Shown: in pieces, positions 1 through 16,000 of the stretch | Position numbering within the stretch: the stretch's first letter is position 1 | How the letters are laid out: each line of letters begins with the position of its first letter | Source of the DNA: Tetrahymena thermophila SB210 | Taxonomy: Eukaryota; Ciliophora; Oligohymenophorea; Hymenostomatida; Tetrahymenidae | NCBI RefSeq assembly: GCF_000189635.1 | Contig: NW_002476351.1 | Coordinates: 186,001 to 250,000, forward strand | Direction: 5' to 3' | Length of the DNA: 64,000 bases | Position numbers and translations under genes: made by a program | The notes under the pieces: model-generated | Told to the model about the DNA's origin: nothing | The model's input: the letters and a program-made list of their open reading frames with translations, nothing else | Database searches by the model: none

Positions 1-45
1 GTAATTTAAATTTCAACTATAGAAACAATTTTTCCAAGCAGAAAA

Positions 46-2036
46 ATGTCTCCTTCTATTGATATTTTAAATAGCGAGTAACCTATTAATCATTAAACAT
101 AAAATAATGAATAAACTTAAGATTAGTTAATCTTATAGAAAAATCTATCACAAAATTAGTCAGGTTAAACTGTTTAAACTAATGGAGCTCATATCTCTAA
201 CAAAGATTCTAAAATGCTTTTAAGTCTTTTCTTAAATGATCTTGAAAATAATCACCCTAAAAGCTTTGTCCAATATACAATAAAGAAAATAGAAGATATT
301 AGACAAACTGCTTTAAAAGAATATTAAAATGGTTCACCATTGATCAGTTATTAAGCACACCACGGACTCAACATAAATAAAATTCAATTAAATTCCGATC
401 AATCTTAAGAGAAAAAATAAAACATAAATTAAGAAGCTACAAATGATCAATCTAATGTCTAATAAACTTTGCATAAAAACTAAAATGTTGTAGGAGATAT
501 TTCTAATGCAGTAAGCTCTTCTATAGATTAAATATAATAAAATTAAATAAGTAAATAAAATGATATTTAAGAAGATTAAATTAGTTAGAATTAAAACCAT
601 GATGTAATTCAAAAATAAGAAAAAGTAAATCTAAAAAATATTTAAAAGGAATTAGAGACTGCTATCAAAAGTTTTGAAATTCAAGTTAATGGATAATAAA
701 TTGAAAATTTTAAAGAGCAAGGGCTTTAAAAAGATATTTAAACTGAATAACCTTAAAGCTAAAGTAGCTCAAATCTAGATAATAAGATTGTAATAAATGA
801 TACTAAAAAATCTAAGAGAAAAATTAAAGCTTAAATTGACGAGAGATCTAATTTGGTCACAATACATTCTTCACATAATGAAGAACAAGTAAATAATGAG
901 CAGTAATCTGAAGGAGATTCTCTAAGAATGGGAGAAGACAATTATTAATTTGACGCTCTAACAGAAGGAGATGAAGAAAGTAAAAGTTTATCAAACAGTG
1001 AGCATAGCAATTCAATTGATGATGAAGAGGAAGAAGACTACCATGATAATTTTGGTTAGTAATCAGACGAATCAAGTGATCAAGACGATGAGAAAAAAGA
1101 TGATACATAAGTAAATGACAATGAAGATGACGAAGAATATGAAGATTATGATCAAGATGATGAGACTCAGAAAAAATATTAAAGTGAAAAAGTCAAAATA
1201 AATAATGCTTTTAAATTTGATGTGGTCCAAGAATTAGATCCTCAGTAGCTAGAATCTCTATCATATGAAGGTTACTAAAATTATATAAAAGCTATCAAGG
1301 AAATAGTAGAGGCAACAGTCAACGAAGAAAAGTTGAAAGTTGAATAGTAAGCAAACATTAAACTTTCTTTAATTATATAAACACAACTTTATAAAAAAGT
1401 TATTTAATTTTTTTTCAAATAAAGAAATTATTTCAAAATTTCAAATTCGTTTAATAATTTTCAAAATATTTAATTAAAATGTAGACTAAAATAATATTTT
1501 AAATTTAAAGGATATTAAAGTTAGAAATAGCAAAAGGACAGTAAACTTAAAGGAAAAAGATCCGTCACAGTAAAAGCTAATTGTTTAACCAAGAAGAAGA
1601 TGTAAAATCTAAAGCAAGTGATTTATATAAAAAAAAGAGATAGCGTTCATACCGTCACGATTAGCTGATAAATTTTTAAAAGAAAGACAGTGAAACAGGT
1701 ACTCCTATAAGTTATAGCTAGCACCATTCTCATTAAAATTTGATGACAAACAGTGGAACATTTACTAAAAAGAGAACAAATAAATCAAGAGGTTCGAGAA
1801 AAACCATTTTAAGCTAAATGAATGTTTCATCTACAACTAAAATGATAGAAAAGGAGGAAGTGATGTCTCCAAACCCTAGTTAAGAAAATAGGGCTAAGAG
1901 TTGTGATCCTGATAAAACAATTAATCCATAAAGCTAAGTGAAAGATAAAAAAGTAGTTTTAATTAAAGAAATACAATAAATTGTAGAAACAGAGAATACT
2001 AAATAAAGTGGATAACATGTTATTTAGCAGTCTTGA
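46..2036 (+). CDS. Q/N-rich, acidic hypothetical protein (2 exons, 5' end may lie outside the window)
   Basis: I do not recognise this gene. The frame is free of TGA from base 1, so ATG 46 is only the first visible Met and the true start may lie upstream. Exon 1 (46-1346) encodes a Q/N-rich region, then a strongly acidic block of D/E/S runs around residues 310-390. A GTAAGC donor at 1347 and an AG at 1510 give a 164-nt intron in correct phase. Exon 2 (1511-2036) is basic, rich in S/T/K/R, and ends at TGA 2034-2036. It has no membrane segment, signal peptide or known fold that I can see. An acidic block next to a basic tail is common in nuclear or chromatin-associated proteins, but that is only a guess. 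Confidence 0.7.
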
Positions 2037-2171
2037 TAATTGTCTTGCTGTTATTCAGAAAAATAAAAAAGAAATATATATTACTTAGAATGATTCTACT
2101 CGTTAGCTAGTTAACTGTTTGTTGGCTGGCTAGCTAACTAGCTTAGATAACCACTAATTAATTCAATTAAA

Positions 2172-2650
2172 TAAAAAAAATAATAAATAGTTAATACATT
2201 TTTCAAATTTTATATTATATAGTTAATTTATTCAAAGTTTATTTTTTCTATTTATTTATTTCTTTCTTCTTTTTTTTTAAAAAGTTGAAAAATAAATAGA
2301 ATTATTTTTAAATAAAATCAAATTTAAAAATATTTTTTCATTTACTATTTTTGAGACTATTTCAATTAAATTAATTTCTATTTTATTTTAAATATCCAAA
2401 TATAAGCAAAAGAACAATAAAAAATAATAAATAGTTAACACATTTTTCAAATTTTATATTATGTAGTTAATGTATCCAAAGTTTATTTTTTTCTATTTAT
2501 TTCTTCTTTTTTACTAAAAAGTTAAAAAATAAATAGAATCATTTTTAAATAAAATCGAATTTAAAAATATTTTTTTATTTACTATTATTTATTTTTCAGG
2601 TATTTAAATTAAATTAACTTCTATTTTACTTTAAACATTCAAATATGAGG
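2172..2650. repeat. Tandem direct duplication, two ~235-bp copies spaced 244 bp apart
   Basis: Copy 1 covers about 2172-2406 and copy 2 about 2416-2650. They match along their whole length with scattered substitutions and small indels. Anchors such as taataaatagttaa recur at 2181 and 2425. There is no coding frame and no terminal inverted repeat, so it looks like a local segmental duplication. Confidence 0.85.
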
Positions 2651-3421
2651 AAATGAGTGGATTAAATATTTTTAATATTATATATTTGTATAGCTTAGAT
2701 AAAGCATTTAATTTGTTAAGTGTAACATTTTAATTACTTTTTTCTTTATTTTTTAATTTTACATAATTTTTTCTTTTTATATTTAAAAAAATTCTTATTT
2801 TAAAATTTGTTTTTGATAACTTAATGTTGATATGGCATATTAATAATTGTACTTACTACTAATATATTGTTTGCCTAAATAAATCTGCATTTAAGAATAC
2901 CATTAGCTTAATATAATAGCAACTATATGCTGTATTTTTGTATTTAATGAAGTGAAATTTTTAATATCTTAAAAGAAATATCAAAATTTTAATTTTACTA
3001 ATTTAAAGAATATAAAAATTAAAAAATACTCGGTTAAATTTGTTTCTTGAGCCATTTTAAAAGCAACAAGTCCATCTAAATTCGAGAAAAATTGGATATT
3101 TATTATGTTTCAGGAGATGATTAGTAAATAAATTCATTCATTAAGATTTGCTTTTTAAAATAGAAGAAAAAGATACAATCTAATTTAAATTAATAACTCT
3201 TGTTTTTTGGCTTGAAATTAAGAAATTGATATGTTATTCAAGGGGAAAAAAAATCTACTTTGTTAAAAGCATGAACAAATTAGAGTGATGGTATTCTTAT
3301 ACGCAGAGCTTGATTAATAAAATTTGCTAAAATTAGGAACAATAGAATTTAAAATAAATATAGTTTGCATTTGAGTAAAAATATCTTACACTTTAATTTA
3401 AAAATGTAATAGACTGATAAC

Positions 3422-3465
3422 GTTCTTACAACTCCTTTTAATAACTGTTAAGGAGTTATAAGAAT
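3422..3465. repeat. Inverted repeat, 16-bp arms with a 12-bp loop
   Basis: The left arm 3422-3437 and right arm 3450-3465 are complementary apart from one internal mismatch and one G-T pair at the base. No run of T and no gene end follows it, so I do not call it a terminator. Its function is unknown. Confidence 0.6.
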
Positions 3466-3968
3466 AGTTCAAATTCTATAAGGAATATTTAAAAAGACTA
3501 CACTATATCAGAATATTAAGAATAAGCCTTTAATTTAATTGAATTTATTTATCTATCTATTGTAATTTGTTGTGGAGAGTGATAGTTCGCAAAAGAAATA
3601 AAAAAATTTAGTTAAATATTAACTTAATAAAATAGAGGATTGAATATGTGAAATGGATGGATGGAATTCGGATGAATTAATTAAAAAATCAAAGAATAAT
3701 TAAAAAAAATGATATAAAAATTTAGATAGCTTACCTTGAATAAAATGAATGAAGAGTTATAAATTAATAAAACAAGTAAATAAATAAATAGATAAATGGA
3801 AAAACGATTATATTAACCTTAAATAAAATAAGCTTAAAGGTACGAATAAAAGATAATAAATAATAATTAATTTATCTAAAATTTTAATATAAAAAATAAT
3901 TACTCACATTATACATATATTTACACCTAAAAACAAAAGTTTAAAATATCAAAAAAAAGTGATCAAGT

Positions 3969-6134
<2,166 letters not shown>

Positions 6135-7452
6135 ATAAATGAATGAGCCTAACTAAAATTTCAAAAAATAAAATTTTATTTATCACTATTATTAAATTAT
6201 GTAGAAAATATTTGAAATTATTTATATAAGTAAAACTAAAATTAATTGTACTATTCTTTTATTTCCCTCACTCACTTTAACAAATTTACTAAATTTAAAA
6301 TTCATTATTAATTTCTTTCTTATTTTAAATTTTAATTTTAAAATAATTGTTGATTAAATATTAAATAAAATCTATTAAATTTACGAATGTTGATCAATTC
6401 GAAGCATTTTATAAAAAAGATTTAAACAATGTATCATGTATTTAACCTGGTACTGATGAGTGCTAATCAAATATGAAAAAAGTTTTTTTGAATATTAAAT
6501 ATTATTTATCTATCTAGATTAAAAGATTTTTTAATATTTTTACAAAAATTGTAAATTTCTTATTTATTTTATTTGTAGATAGTTTTTCTAATATCATTTT
6601 TTATGCTTAAATTATTTTTTAATCAATGGAAATTTTTGTATTTATCTTTCATATTTAACAATAAATCCTTAAAGTTCCTTTAAAAATAATTATTTATATA
6701 GGTTTTGTCATAAGAGTTGAAGATAGGTATTTAATTCTACATTACAACCAATAAATCAATCATATTTTCTACTAAATGATTGAACAAGTAATAGAAAATT
6801 AATTAGGTGGTATTATTAATTTTTTGATTATCATATGTATATTTATATTGGTAATTATTGATTATTGGTTTGAATTATGTAAAAAAAAATTTTTAAACGT
6901 AGGTTAACCTTTATTTCTTTATCTATAATTAAATATTTAATAAAAGTATCTAATAACTAGAGATTTACAGAATATATTATATTAAAAGAACATATGCAAA
7001 ATTTAAATATTTTAAGATATGATGATATGATGCTCTTATTCAAATTAAAAATATTTTGCGATCACTGCAGTTAATTTACTAAGAATTAAATTAAAATAAT
7101 ATAAATTAATATTATGATTAAAAAATGAAAAATAAATATTTTATTGACAAAACTAAATTTAAATTAAAATATAAAAAGATAGATTTTTATTTATCTTTTA
7201 TTAATTAGCATTAAAATATTTCATTTTATAACTTTAATCAATTAAGGTTGATTGATTCTTTTATGATTTAAAAAGGAATTATTTATGTTAATTTCAGTGC
7301 AAATAAATGAATTAATGTATAAAATAAGTGAATACTATTGTAACTGAAAATTAATATAGTTTAAATTGTTTAATTGTAATGTCAGATAATTTAAATTAAT
7401 TATTCAAGTAAGTTTGATAATATTTTAATTAAAAAAATATTTATCTTATCTT
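6135..7452. other. Intergenic region with a weak coding-like segment (~6370-7030)
   Basis: No gene could be built. A frame that includes 6392 stays free of TGA until 7028-7030. Its first ~35 codons look protein-like (DQFEAFYKKDL, then GTDEC). A later part (~6700-6880) has a hydrophobic stretch. There is no convincing ATG or splice plan, so it may be a decayed gene, or chance in a one-stop code. Confidence 0.35.
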
Positions 7453-8580
7453 TCAATATGTTTTTTAAGGTAAAACTTATAGGGCAATTGGTTTTCGTCT
7501 ATCAATGCCATTCATATCTTAATCTATTGATTCAACTATACTTTTTATGCTACGTGGTATGGATTATTTGTATGATATTGGTTTATGCTTTAAAAGCTCT
7601 TGATCATCTTTAAAATCAAGACCATAACTTACTTGTATTTATTTTAACAATGAATTTAGAGAGTTTATTTAGGTTTTAAATAGATTAAATCTACTTAAGA
7701 TGTTATCTGTATTTAAGATTTCTTTAAAATATTAAAATAAAACTTCTTTTTCACTCGAAGTTGAGAAATTTAAAACAAGATTTTGTAAATATTTTTTTAT
7801 CATATCTTCAAATATTATTAAATCATTTTATGGCTTGAGTTCTATGAAATCGCATATTTACAGCAATAATTTTTAGAAATCTATAATAATAGATTAAACT
7901 CTTGTTTTTTGAATTTGTTAAATATAACTTTGATAGTAATTGTCTTTAAGATCTTCCTTTTTAAAGTTTTCTAGCTCTTTTTTCATGTTTATATTTTAGC
8001 TTACATCTTATTTTTAATTTTATTTTTTTAATATATCTCCATCTTCAGAAGTTTATTGATTATTTTTAATCTCTTCCTGTATTTTTTTGATAATTTATTC
8101 CATTTAATTCATGATTAAGAGAGAGTTTTTATCTTAAATTTAATGCACTTTTTCTTCTTTTATCAGTTTTTCGTGTAGCTTTAAAGTATATTAGCAACAT
8201 TTTTCTAATAATTTTGAGTCTTTTTCAACTCTAATAAAGGTCTCATATTAGCTATAAGAGTAGTAAGTAGTGTTATAGAGCAGAAGGTAGAGTTTTTTAA
8301 TAGTTCCATTACTTACTTTAATTAATTCAAAGCTAAAAATGCTATATTTTTGCATTCTTTATACTAATTGTTTCTGAATTTATTTTACGCTTTAATTATT
8401 CTTAGTAATAACTTTACCCCTTCCTCCTTTATTTTAAACACTATCATAACCCATGACTTCGATTTAGCCTATTTCATACTCTTGCTATTCAAATGGGTTA
8501 TCATATTCGTATGAACCTTACTAAAAAACAGTTGGAAAAGCAATTGTAGGAACCTGATCTTCTTCTGGAATAGTAGTCAT
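7453..8580 (-). CDS. Hypothetical protein, 375 aa, intronless
   Basis: I do not recognise this gene. ATG 8578-8580 opens a frame of 376 codons that ends at the TGA whose complement lies at 7453-7455. Glutamine is mostly TAA/TAG, as in the other genes here. The N-terminal ~60 residues are acidic and polar (MTTIPEEDQ), followed by a short GGRGK motif. The rest is rich in K/E/Q/L with heptad-like spacing, suggesting helices or coiled coil between about 130 and 230 and again near 300-330. There is no signal peptide, membrane segment or cysteine pattern. The neighbouring gene at 9867-11810 lies on the same strand and is also intronless and K/E/Q-rich, but I see no shared motif. Confidence 0.8.
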
Positions 8581-9866
8581 TATTGATTATAAAGATTGAT
8601 TGTAATATTAATTAATATAATATTTGTTTATTTATCTAAGCTGTTTATATTCTTCTATTTATTTATATAAAACAATCTAATAAAAACTGCACTTTATTTA
8701 ATTAAAAAGTCTACAAATTTCTAAAAGATCAAATGGATATTGATTGATAGAAGATTTGATTAGATTTAAAAGAAGCCAGCTTTAGTTTTTGAGTCTTTTT
8801 CAATTTAAAGGTCTTTTAATTTTGAATAGAGTTATAGATGTTAAAAAATATTTACTAATGAACAAAATTTATTTTAAATAGTTTTATTAAATATAAATTA
8901 TATTTTTAGACTACTGCAAACAAGTTATTTTACATTTCTTTATAAGTTTTAAATATCTTTATTCAATAAATTAATAAATAAATATTTAAAAATTAATAAC
9001 TTTCAATAGTATTTATTTAATAAGTAAGTAAGTATATAAAAATTCTCATAATTAAATATTCTAAAAATAAATATATGAAATTTATGCCTTATTTATTCAA
9101 TTAATTTATTGATTATCAAGATTCTTTCATCTTCATATTAAATATTTTTTGATTATTTTATTTTTTAAATAAAACATCTAATCTTAAAACCAATTTAAAT
9201 AAAGCAAATGTGATTTTAGTTTTTGATAATAAAGGTACACGTAAAATTTAATGAAATTTTAAGATTGCTGTTACATCTGATGTGAAATTTGATGATATAT
9301 TTTTATATATTAAAAAATATATAAACTCTCAAAACTAAAAATTCTAAAAATAATAAATGAAATTTATGCCTTTATTTTATCAATTATCAAGATTCTTTCA
9401 TTTTAGAATATCATATATTGAAATAATTATTTGATTTTATAAAATTTATGATTTTTTTATTGAATTATATTATCGATTATCACGTTCGTTCGTTCATTCT
9501 TCTTGTGCAAAATTTGATGATAAAAAATAAAGCTAAACTATTTAGCAGATTTAAATTAATTCTTTTTCAATTCTAAATTTTATGTAGCAAGTAGCTTTAT
9601 TTATTAGATTACAAATTCTTTGTTATTAATTTTAAGTCTTCAAACAAACAACATAGGCAATATTCTAAAAATTATACAAAGCATATAAATGCTCATTAAC
9701 CAAACAAATGTTTAAGCAAAACTTTTAATGATTTAGGCAAAATTTTTTTGATTTAAAGTTTTCATTATTTGATATAATGCAAATTAATTAATTTTATACA
9801 AAATAATCAGTTCTAAATTTGTTTTCTTGTAATAGTGATTCATAAATAATAGTAATACAATAAATT
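8581..9866. other. Intergenic region with a partial direct repeat
   Basis: AT-rich with no gene seen. A segment of roughly 90 bp near 9050-9145 recurs in slightly altered form at 9326-9405; both share the core gaaatttatgcctt followed by tatcaagattctttcat. Confidence 0.6.
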
Positions 9867-11810
9867 TCATTTGTGATAGCTCTTCATTTATTTTTTATGA
9901 GTGTTATCTGATATCCGATTTCTTACTTCTACTTCATTAGCAATCTTATTAGCTTTATCAACAAACTTTTTGAAGAAGATATCCTCTTTTTTCTGGAATT
10001 TTTGGATTTCAACTTCTTTGTATTCTTTTTTTTTTGGTGGCTGCTAAACTCTAATTTTAAAGCCTAATTCGTTAATGTATTCATACTCTATTCCTCCATT
10101 AAGCAGAGACTTTCGTTTTGTATTTGTCTTTACCATAATTTTTTTTACAGGAGTTTAATCATTTAAATACTAATCTTATTTTTTGTTAAGAATACTTTAA
10201 ATCTACTCGTTTAACACTGCTTTTTAGTGATCATCTTAAACTTATTCTTCGCTATTAGCGAGAGGAGAATCCTGCTAAAATTGGATTGATCGTATTTTAT
10301 GAAAATTTAAATTGCCATCTTCTTAAAAAATTGAATTCTTTTATTAAGAAGGAGTCTTATTTTCTGGAGTTGTTATCTGCTTACTCATAGTCATAGTTAA
10401 TGCCTTTGAGCGGAAGTCATAAATATTTTCTATCTTTTTTCTTTTTATATTTTGAGTATCAATTTATTTAAAAAAGTCTATTTTAAGATCGTCTTTGAGG
10501 CTTAGCATTTTGGTTTAATTTTTTAATTTTAAATCAGCATTTGCCGAATTATCATAATCTACAAGCACAGAAAGAGGCTTAGCTAGACTCTTAGGATCTT
10601 TTTCTAAATCAGAAAAGTACTTATTTCTTAAAATGTTATTTCCAGAAAATGTTTTGATTTTTGAGATAATTTTATTAGCAACAAAAGATGCTTTTTCTAT
10701 CTTTAATTTATCTAAGAAGTTTTTAATTTGATTAGAACGGAGAGTTTCTTCAAACATTTTCTAAATTTCTTCTTATGGCCGTTAAGGATTGAGCTATTCT
10801 CTAATAATATATTTAATTATTTACTTTTCTTGATTAGTTTTTGTGTCAAGTTCAACTTCTACATCTTATTTTAAATCTAATTCTATTTATTCTTTTTTCT
10901 TTTTTGTTCTATTTAAGAATCTTGTTGTTTAACATCTTTACTTTTTAAGAAGTTTGTTTATTTATTTTATTTCTTTGTAAGCTAGTGTTTCTTAAGTGGC
11001 TCTTTTCTTTATTTATTCTATTTCCTCTTCTTATTTTTATTCTTGTTTTCTACATAAATCTTCAGTCAGACTTAAAGCCTTAGGTTTTTAAACACGTTAC
11101 TGTTTCTACGTTTTCTGGGTATTTTATAAATCGTTTTTTTAAAATTATTTGTTTCCTATAAAATTGTCAATAGCATAATTAACTTAATTTCTTTTGATTT
11201 CAATTTATTTATTTTAATTTGCCATTTTTTAAAAAATTTCTCCATTATTGACTGGTTGGGTTGGAGGTATTACAAAATTATTCTAAGATTCTTGCTTTTA
11301 ATCATATAATTACTTAAAATCTTCAATGAGCAACGATGATTTCCTACTCTCTAGGTATTATTTATAGCTTTTTTCATTATTTAAAGCTTAATTTCCTTGA
11401 AGAGAACTTTGCCTATTCATCCGTTCAGTAAAAACAATTTATTAAATATTCTAGCAATTTTCTTATGGTGAAATTTCTTCTAAATAATTCTGAAATATCA
11501 AGGACTTGGGTAGTATTTCATTTGCGGAATTAGTTCGTTTTGTAAATATATTTTATTTTTCATTGATGACAATTTATTGCTAAATCTACTTTAAATTTTT
11601 TTCATGCTATTTAAATTCTTTGTAGCATATTAATTCATTGAATGGATTATAATATAGCTTCTTTATTAGCTAAATTTCCTCTCGCTTACTATCGTTTCGT
11701 GAAGAAAGAGGTAAATGAGGAACTTTAAATCTAGCTTTTTTAGTTGAGATGTTTGCTTTCTAATCAATATAAGAGTTGGAGATAGAAGATTAAAGAGTAT
11801 CTGCATTCAT
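9867..11810 (-). CDS. Coiled-coil hypothetical protein, 647 aa, intronless
   Basis: Unrecognised. I walked the frame base by base from ATG 11808-11810 to the TGA at 9867-9869 and found no internal TGA over 648 codons. The N-terminal third is polar and N/S/Q-rich. Residues ~260-400 are dense in E/K/Q/R and should form a long coiled coil (e.g. QQEEEIEQIKKRATQE). The C-terminal part is basic, with a KPPKKKEYKEVEI-like stretch before the end. There is no membrane segment, signal peptide or Cys/His motif. Composition would suit a cytoskeletal, basal-body or scaffold protein, but nothing identifies it. Confidence 0.82.
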
Positions 11811-13035
11811 TTGAATAATTGATTTAATTAAATTGAAGTAGAAATCTTTTAATCTATATATCTATCTTTCTTCTATCGTTTAAATTAAATAACTATTTTA
11901 ATTAATAAATAATTAAAACCACACATGATAATTATAATAATATAAATTAACCAAAGCAAAGAAAGAAAGTATTATTAACATAAATAAAATTTTTTAAACT
12001 TATCATAATTAATTAATTAAATTTAGAATTTTTCTATTTTAAATAATATTTTATTAAATAATTTTTTATATATTCTAAAAGGAAACTTATAATGCTGAAA
12101 ATTATAAACTAAGAATAAATCTATTAAGTAATATTTATTTGTGATATTAATCTAAATATTACTTAGAATTTTATCAAATTAGATTAATAAAATGATTATT
12201 ACCACTACTTAAAATAGTTTCTATTAACAAAAAAAGAAAAATCATTTTTAACATATCGCTACTCATATAATTAAAGTGGAGTTTTTTTACTCCTTCTAAA
12301 TTATTATTAGTTTTATAAACACACCTGAATTATATATAAAATTGCTATTATTTAAAATTTATTAGTATAAAATTATCTTTGCTTATTAAGATTTTATTCA
12401 AATTTTTTTCTAATAAAAGAAAGTTGGGCGTTTATCAGAGGTATTAGAGTTTAGATGTCTAAAAATAATTAAAAGAATATTTAATAAAATTTCTTCTGCT
12501 TATTATTTTTAGTTATTTTAATAATTTGATTATAATTGAATGAGCAATTGATTTTAATAAGCGATATATTTATTTAATAGCTTTGTATTTTTTTTGTAAG
12601 ATGTATTCCTAATGAATAACAAATGACAAATACTATTAATAGCCAGAAGAAAGTAAAGGAAAAGAGAAAAAAAATAAAAAAAGAAAGAAAGAAACAATAT
12701 TTATAATTCTTTCACCTGAATATACGCACAATTTATTAAACCTAAAAACAAACAAATAATTACAAACAAAAAAGAAAAAGCAAAACTAATCTAAACTCAT
12801 TTGTGTTTACAAACTGCAATCAAGCAAAAACAATCAAACAAACAAACAAACAATAAAATCAGCTGCATATATTAATTTATATACATACAAATAAGCTATT
12901 AAAAACTTAAAAACAAAATCAAAGAAAGAAACAACATAGTTTCAAATCTTCTTTGAATTAATTCTTTGAAAACTCACAAAATACTAAAAAGAATAAACTT
13001 TTGGCTCGACATTTCTACCATAAAGCGGCAAGATA
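11811..13035. other. Intergenic region
   Basis: No gene seen. The last 400 bases before the phosphatase ATG are unusually rich in AAAC/AAAG runs (for example aaacaaacaaacaaac around 12836-12855), which is typical of a ciliate 5' leader and promoter-proximal DNA. Confidence 0.55.
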
Positions 13036-16000
13036 ATGAAATTGTTAAATAAGAAGAACTTGCAGCTTAATGTTTAAGGCTTAGGATATAATTTGATGTC
13101 TAGTTAAAGTGGAAATATATTATCTCAATCTCAAATGATTAAGATGCAATAGACATCTCACACCGCCAGTTAGTAGCCAAGTTTAACAGCATCTGCACCT
13201 TTACTACAAGGTTAGCAGCCATCTATCCTTTAACAAAAGCTATGCTTCAAAGATAAGATGACTAAGATCATTGAAGGCATATATGTTGGAAGTAAGCAAA
13301 TTTTAATTTGAATATTAAAGATATAATTTAAATTTTGAGTTTCCTAAGAATATCCATTGAATTATATGATATATATATAAAATTGTATTTATAGCTTAAT
13401 AAATTATTTAATCTTCCCCCCTCCTTCAAAAGGCTTACTAGAAAAGAATTAAATAAGTTAGCCATTCTCTTAAACAAACATACATACAAAAATGGCTTAA
13501 CCAAACATTCATTTATACCATTATAAAATTTAGTGAAACTCCATATGAATTGGAGGAAATAAACTTGAATTTAGGAATTAACTATAATAGAAATGCAGCA
13601 GTAGCTTCACTTTTTGATTTAATTAATTTTTGATTTTAAGTAAGTGAAGCAAGTATTAAGTGAGTACTTTATTAATAATTACTTCTTTTTGATAATTATT
13701 TTTGAGTATTGATTGATTGATTGATTGATTGTTTTAGGGGAGGAGGAACTAATTGGTAGCAATAATATAAGATAGATAATCAATATCGAAAAATTACGAT
13801 GAGGGATAGCTTAATAGAGCTATTTCTTTTTTAATTTTTCTATCATATTTAAAACCAAGTTTATTTACTTGCTCGCACTCAATTCAGTTTTATCCAAAAG
13901 TATTACATTAAAACCAATAAATTACCTATTTTCCACATTTGTACAAAACTATTTATTTTCTAGCAATTAAGCTTACTAAAACTCATAATCAAATTGGACT
14001 GCGCAAAATCGAATTTTTATTTTTTCACATTTTAAATTGCTATTTTTAGATTGTTGTTTAATATTCTATGTGCTATTTATTTATTTATTTCGAACAACAA
14101 ACAAATAGCCAGCAAAATAAACTTCTAATTGCTCACTAAATAAAATTAATGAGCATATTCTTTTAACTTATTTATTATTTGAAGATTTGCTCCTTCTAAA
14201 TGGCTCAAATCAAAGCCTAAGCACACAATTAAGCTAATATAATAAAAATAAAGAAGGAATCTTAACGGAGATTTCCTTCTAGAATGAAAAATGACGGAAA
14301 ATTTCAAGTTTACTATTTTGGTTTATATCTAAACCACATATATCATATAATTTAATTTAGGAAACTCTTTCTTTATTTGTTTGTATTTTGTTATTTGAAA
14401 TAATTTACACTTCTTTATAGCAATTAGCCTAAAAAACTAATTAATTATTTATTCTATTAATAGATTATTTGAGTGCAATGGATTAAAAAAATTTGATCAA
14501 AGAAAACATCACTCACATTATAAATTGTTCCCCAAGTGACTGTCCTAACCTCTTTGAAAAGGATTTTACTTACTTAAATATAAATATCCAAGATAACTGG
14601 AAGACTAATCTATTTTTAGTTATTTACATCATACTTGACTTCCTCAGAAATGCCTTACAACAAAATGGGCGTGTGCTCATCCACTGCAACCAAGTAAATT
14701 TTTATTGAATTTATTTTGAAAGAATTGTTTAAATGAATAACTTAATGCATGCATACAAACAACATAGATTGGTTTTTTTATTAAATTTAATTCAGTTGAT
14801 AATTTGAGAATTTTAATAATAAGACTATAGATTAAAAATAATGAGCGGTTTTTCAATTTTTGATAACCACTTGATAAAATAAATACAAAAACTATTTTTA
14901 GATGTAAAACTCCAAAAATTATTAAAAATATACTTCTCTAGATGTTTATTTTTTATAAAATTAAAGCATAACATTATTTAAATTTTAAGCGAATTCATAC
15001 GTACATATTTGTACAGATAAATTAAAACTAGCTGATCTCTAAGTCAACAAAAATCCATTTGACTAAAATATGAAATGAATACAAGAATAACTTTAATTTG
15101 AATTTGACTTACAATAAGATTTATCCTTAATAGTTTTTGTCAAATTTTTATCCCTCATGAATCTTAATTTTTTTACTTGCATTAAAATGCTTGTTTAACA
15201 CATCATCCTATTTTTAGAGTTATTTTCATAATATTGCTAATACTTTGAAAAATTTTTAAAGAAAATTTGCATTTGAGTGTAAATAAATTTAAGTAGACAT
15301 AAAAATTGGTTACTTCATCCAAAACTCCATCGCTTAGTAATAATAATAGAAATTTATCTGTTATTTTAGTCTCTAATCTTATTAAATAGACAAAGAATAT
15401 AAATAATTAATCAAATATAAAAGAATATAAAAATTTCTCCAGTTTTTTTAGTTAAGACAATTAATTGCCTTAAAATATCCTCTTTTCAGTTTATTTTTTA
15501 TGAAGGAGCGAAAATATTTTAAAAGAACAAATTTGTTTTTTGAATTGCTCTTTGAGCTAAATTTTAATAGAAGCTAAAAATATAAAAGCGATTTTTTATC
15601 TTTAGCACAAAGTATTAATGTAAAAATTCTGCCTATATAGAGTAATATTCAAATTTAAGTTAGCAAAGAAAATCTTATTCTATAAGGTATGCTAAATCAG
15701 ATAATACATTTCCAACGATATATTTATTATAAAAATTATTTGATTAGTATTTTATCAAATACATTAATTTTTTGGAAAATTTCAAAAAAACTTATTATAA
15801 TCAATCTATTTTTATCTATTATCCACTTTTTAATAAAACACCTCTTATTTCACTAAAAAAATTATAAATTAGTCAGTAAATTAATTAAATATTTTTCTCA
15901 TCATAATTAATTAATTAATTAACTAACTAACTAATTATCAACTCTATCCAATACACCTTGTTTAGTTAAATATAATTTTAAAATGCATTCATTAACTCTT

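Larger units (their letters stand above)
2037..3968. other. Intergenic region with a direct duplication and a hairpin
   Basis: I see no gene in this very AT-rich stretch. It holds the 244-bp-spaced duplication (2172-2650) and an inverted repeat at 3422-3465, both listed separately. The last 100 bases before the kinase ATG are A-rich, as expected for a ciliate 5' leader. Confidence 0.6.
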
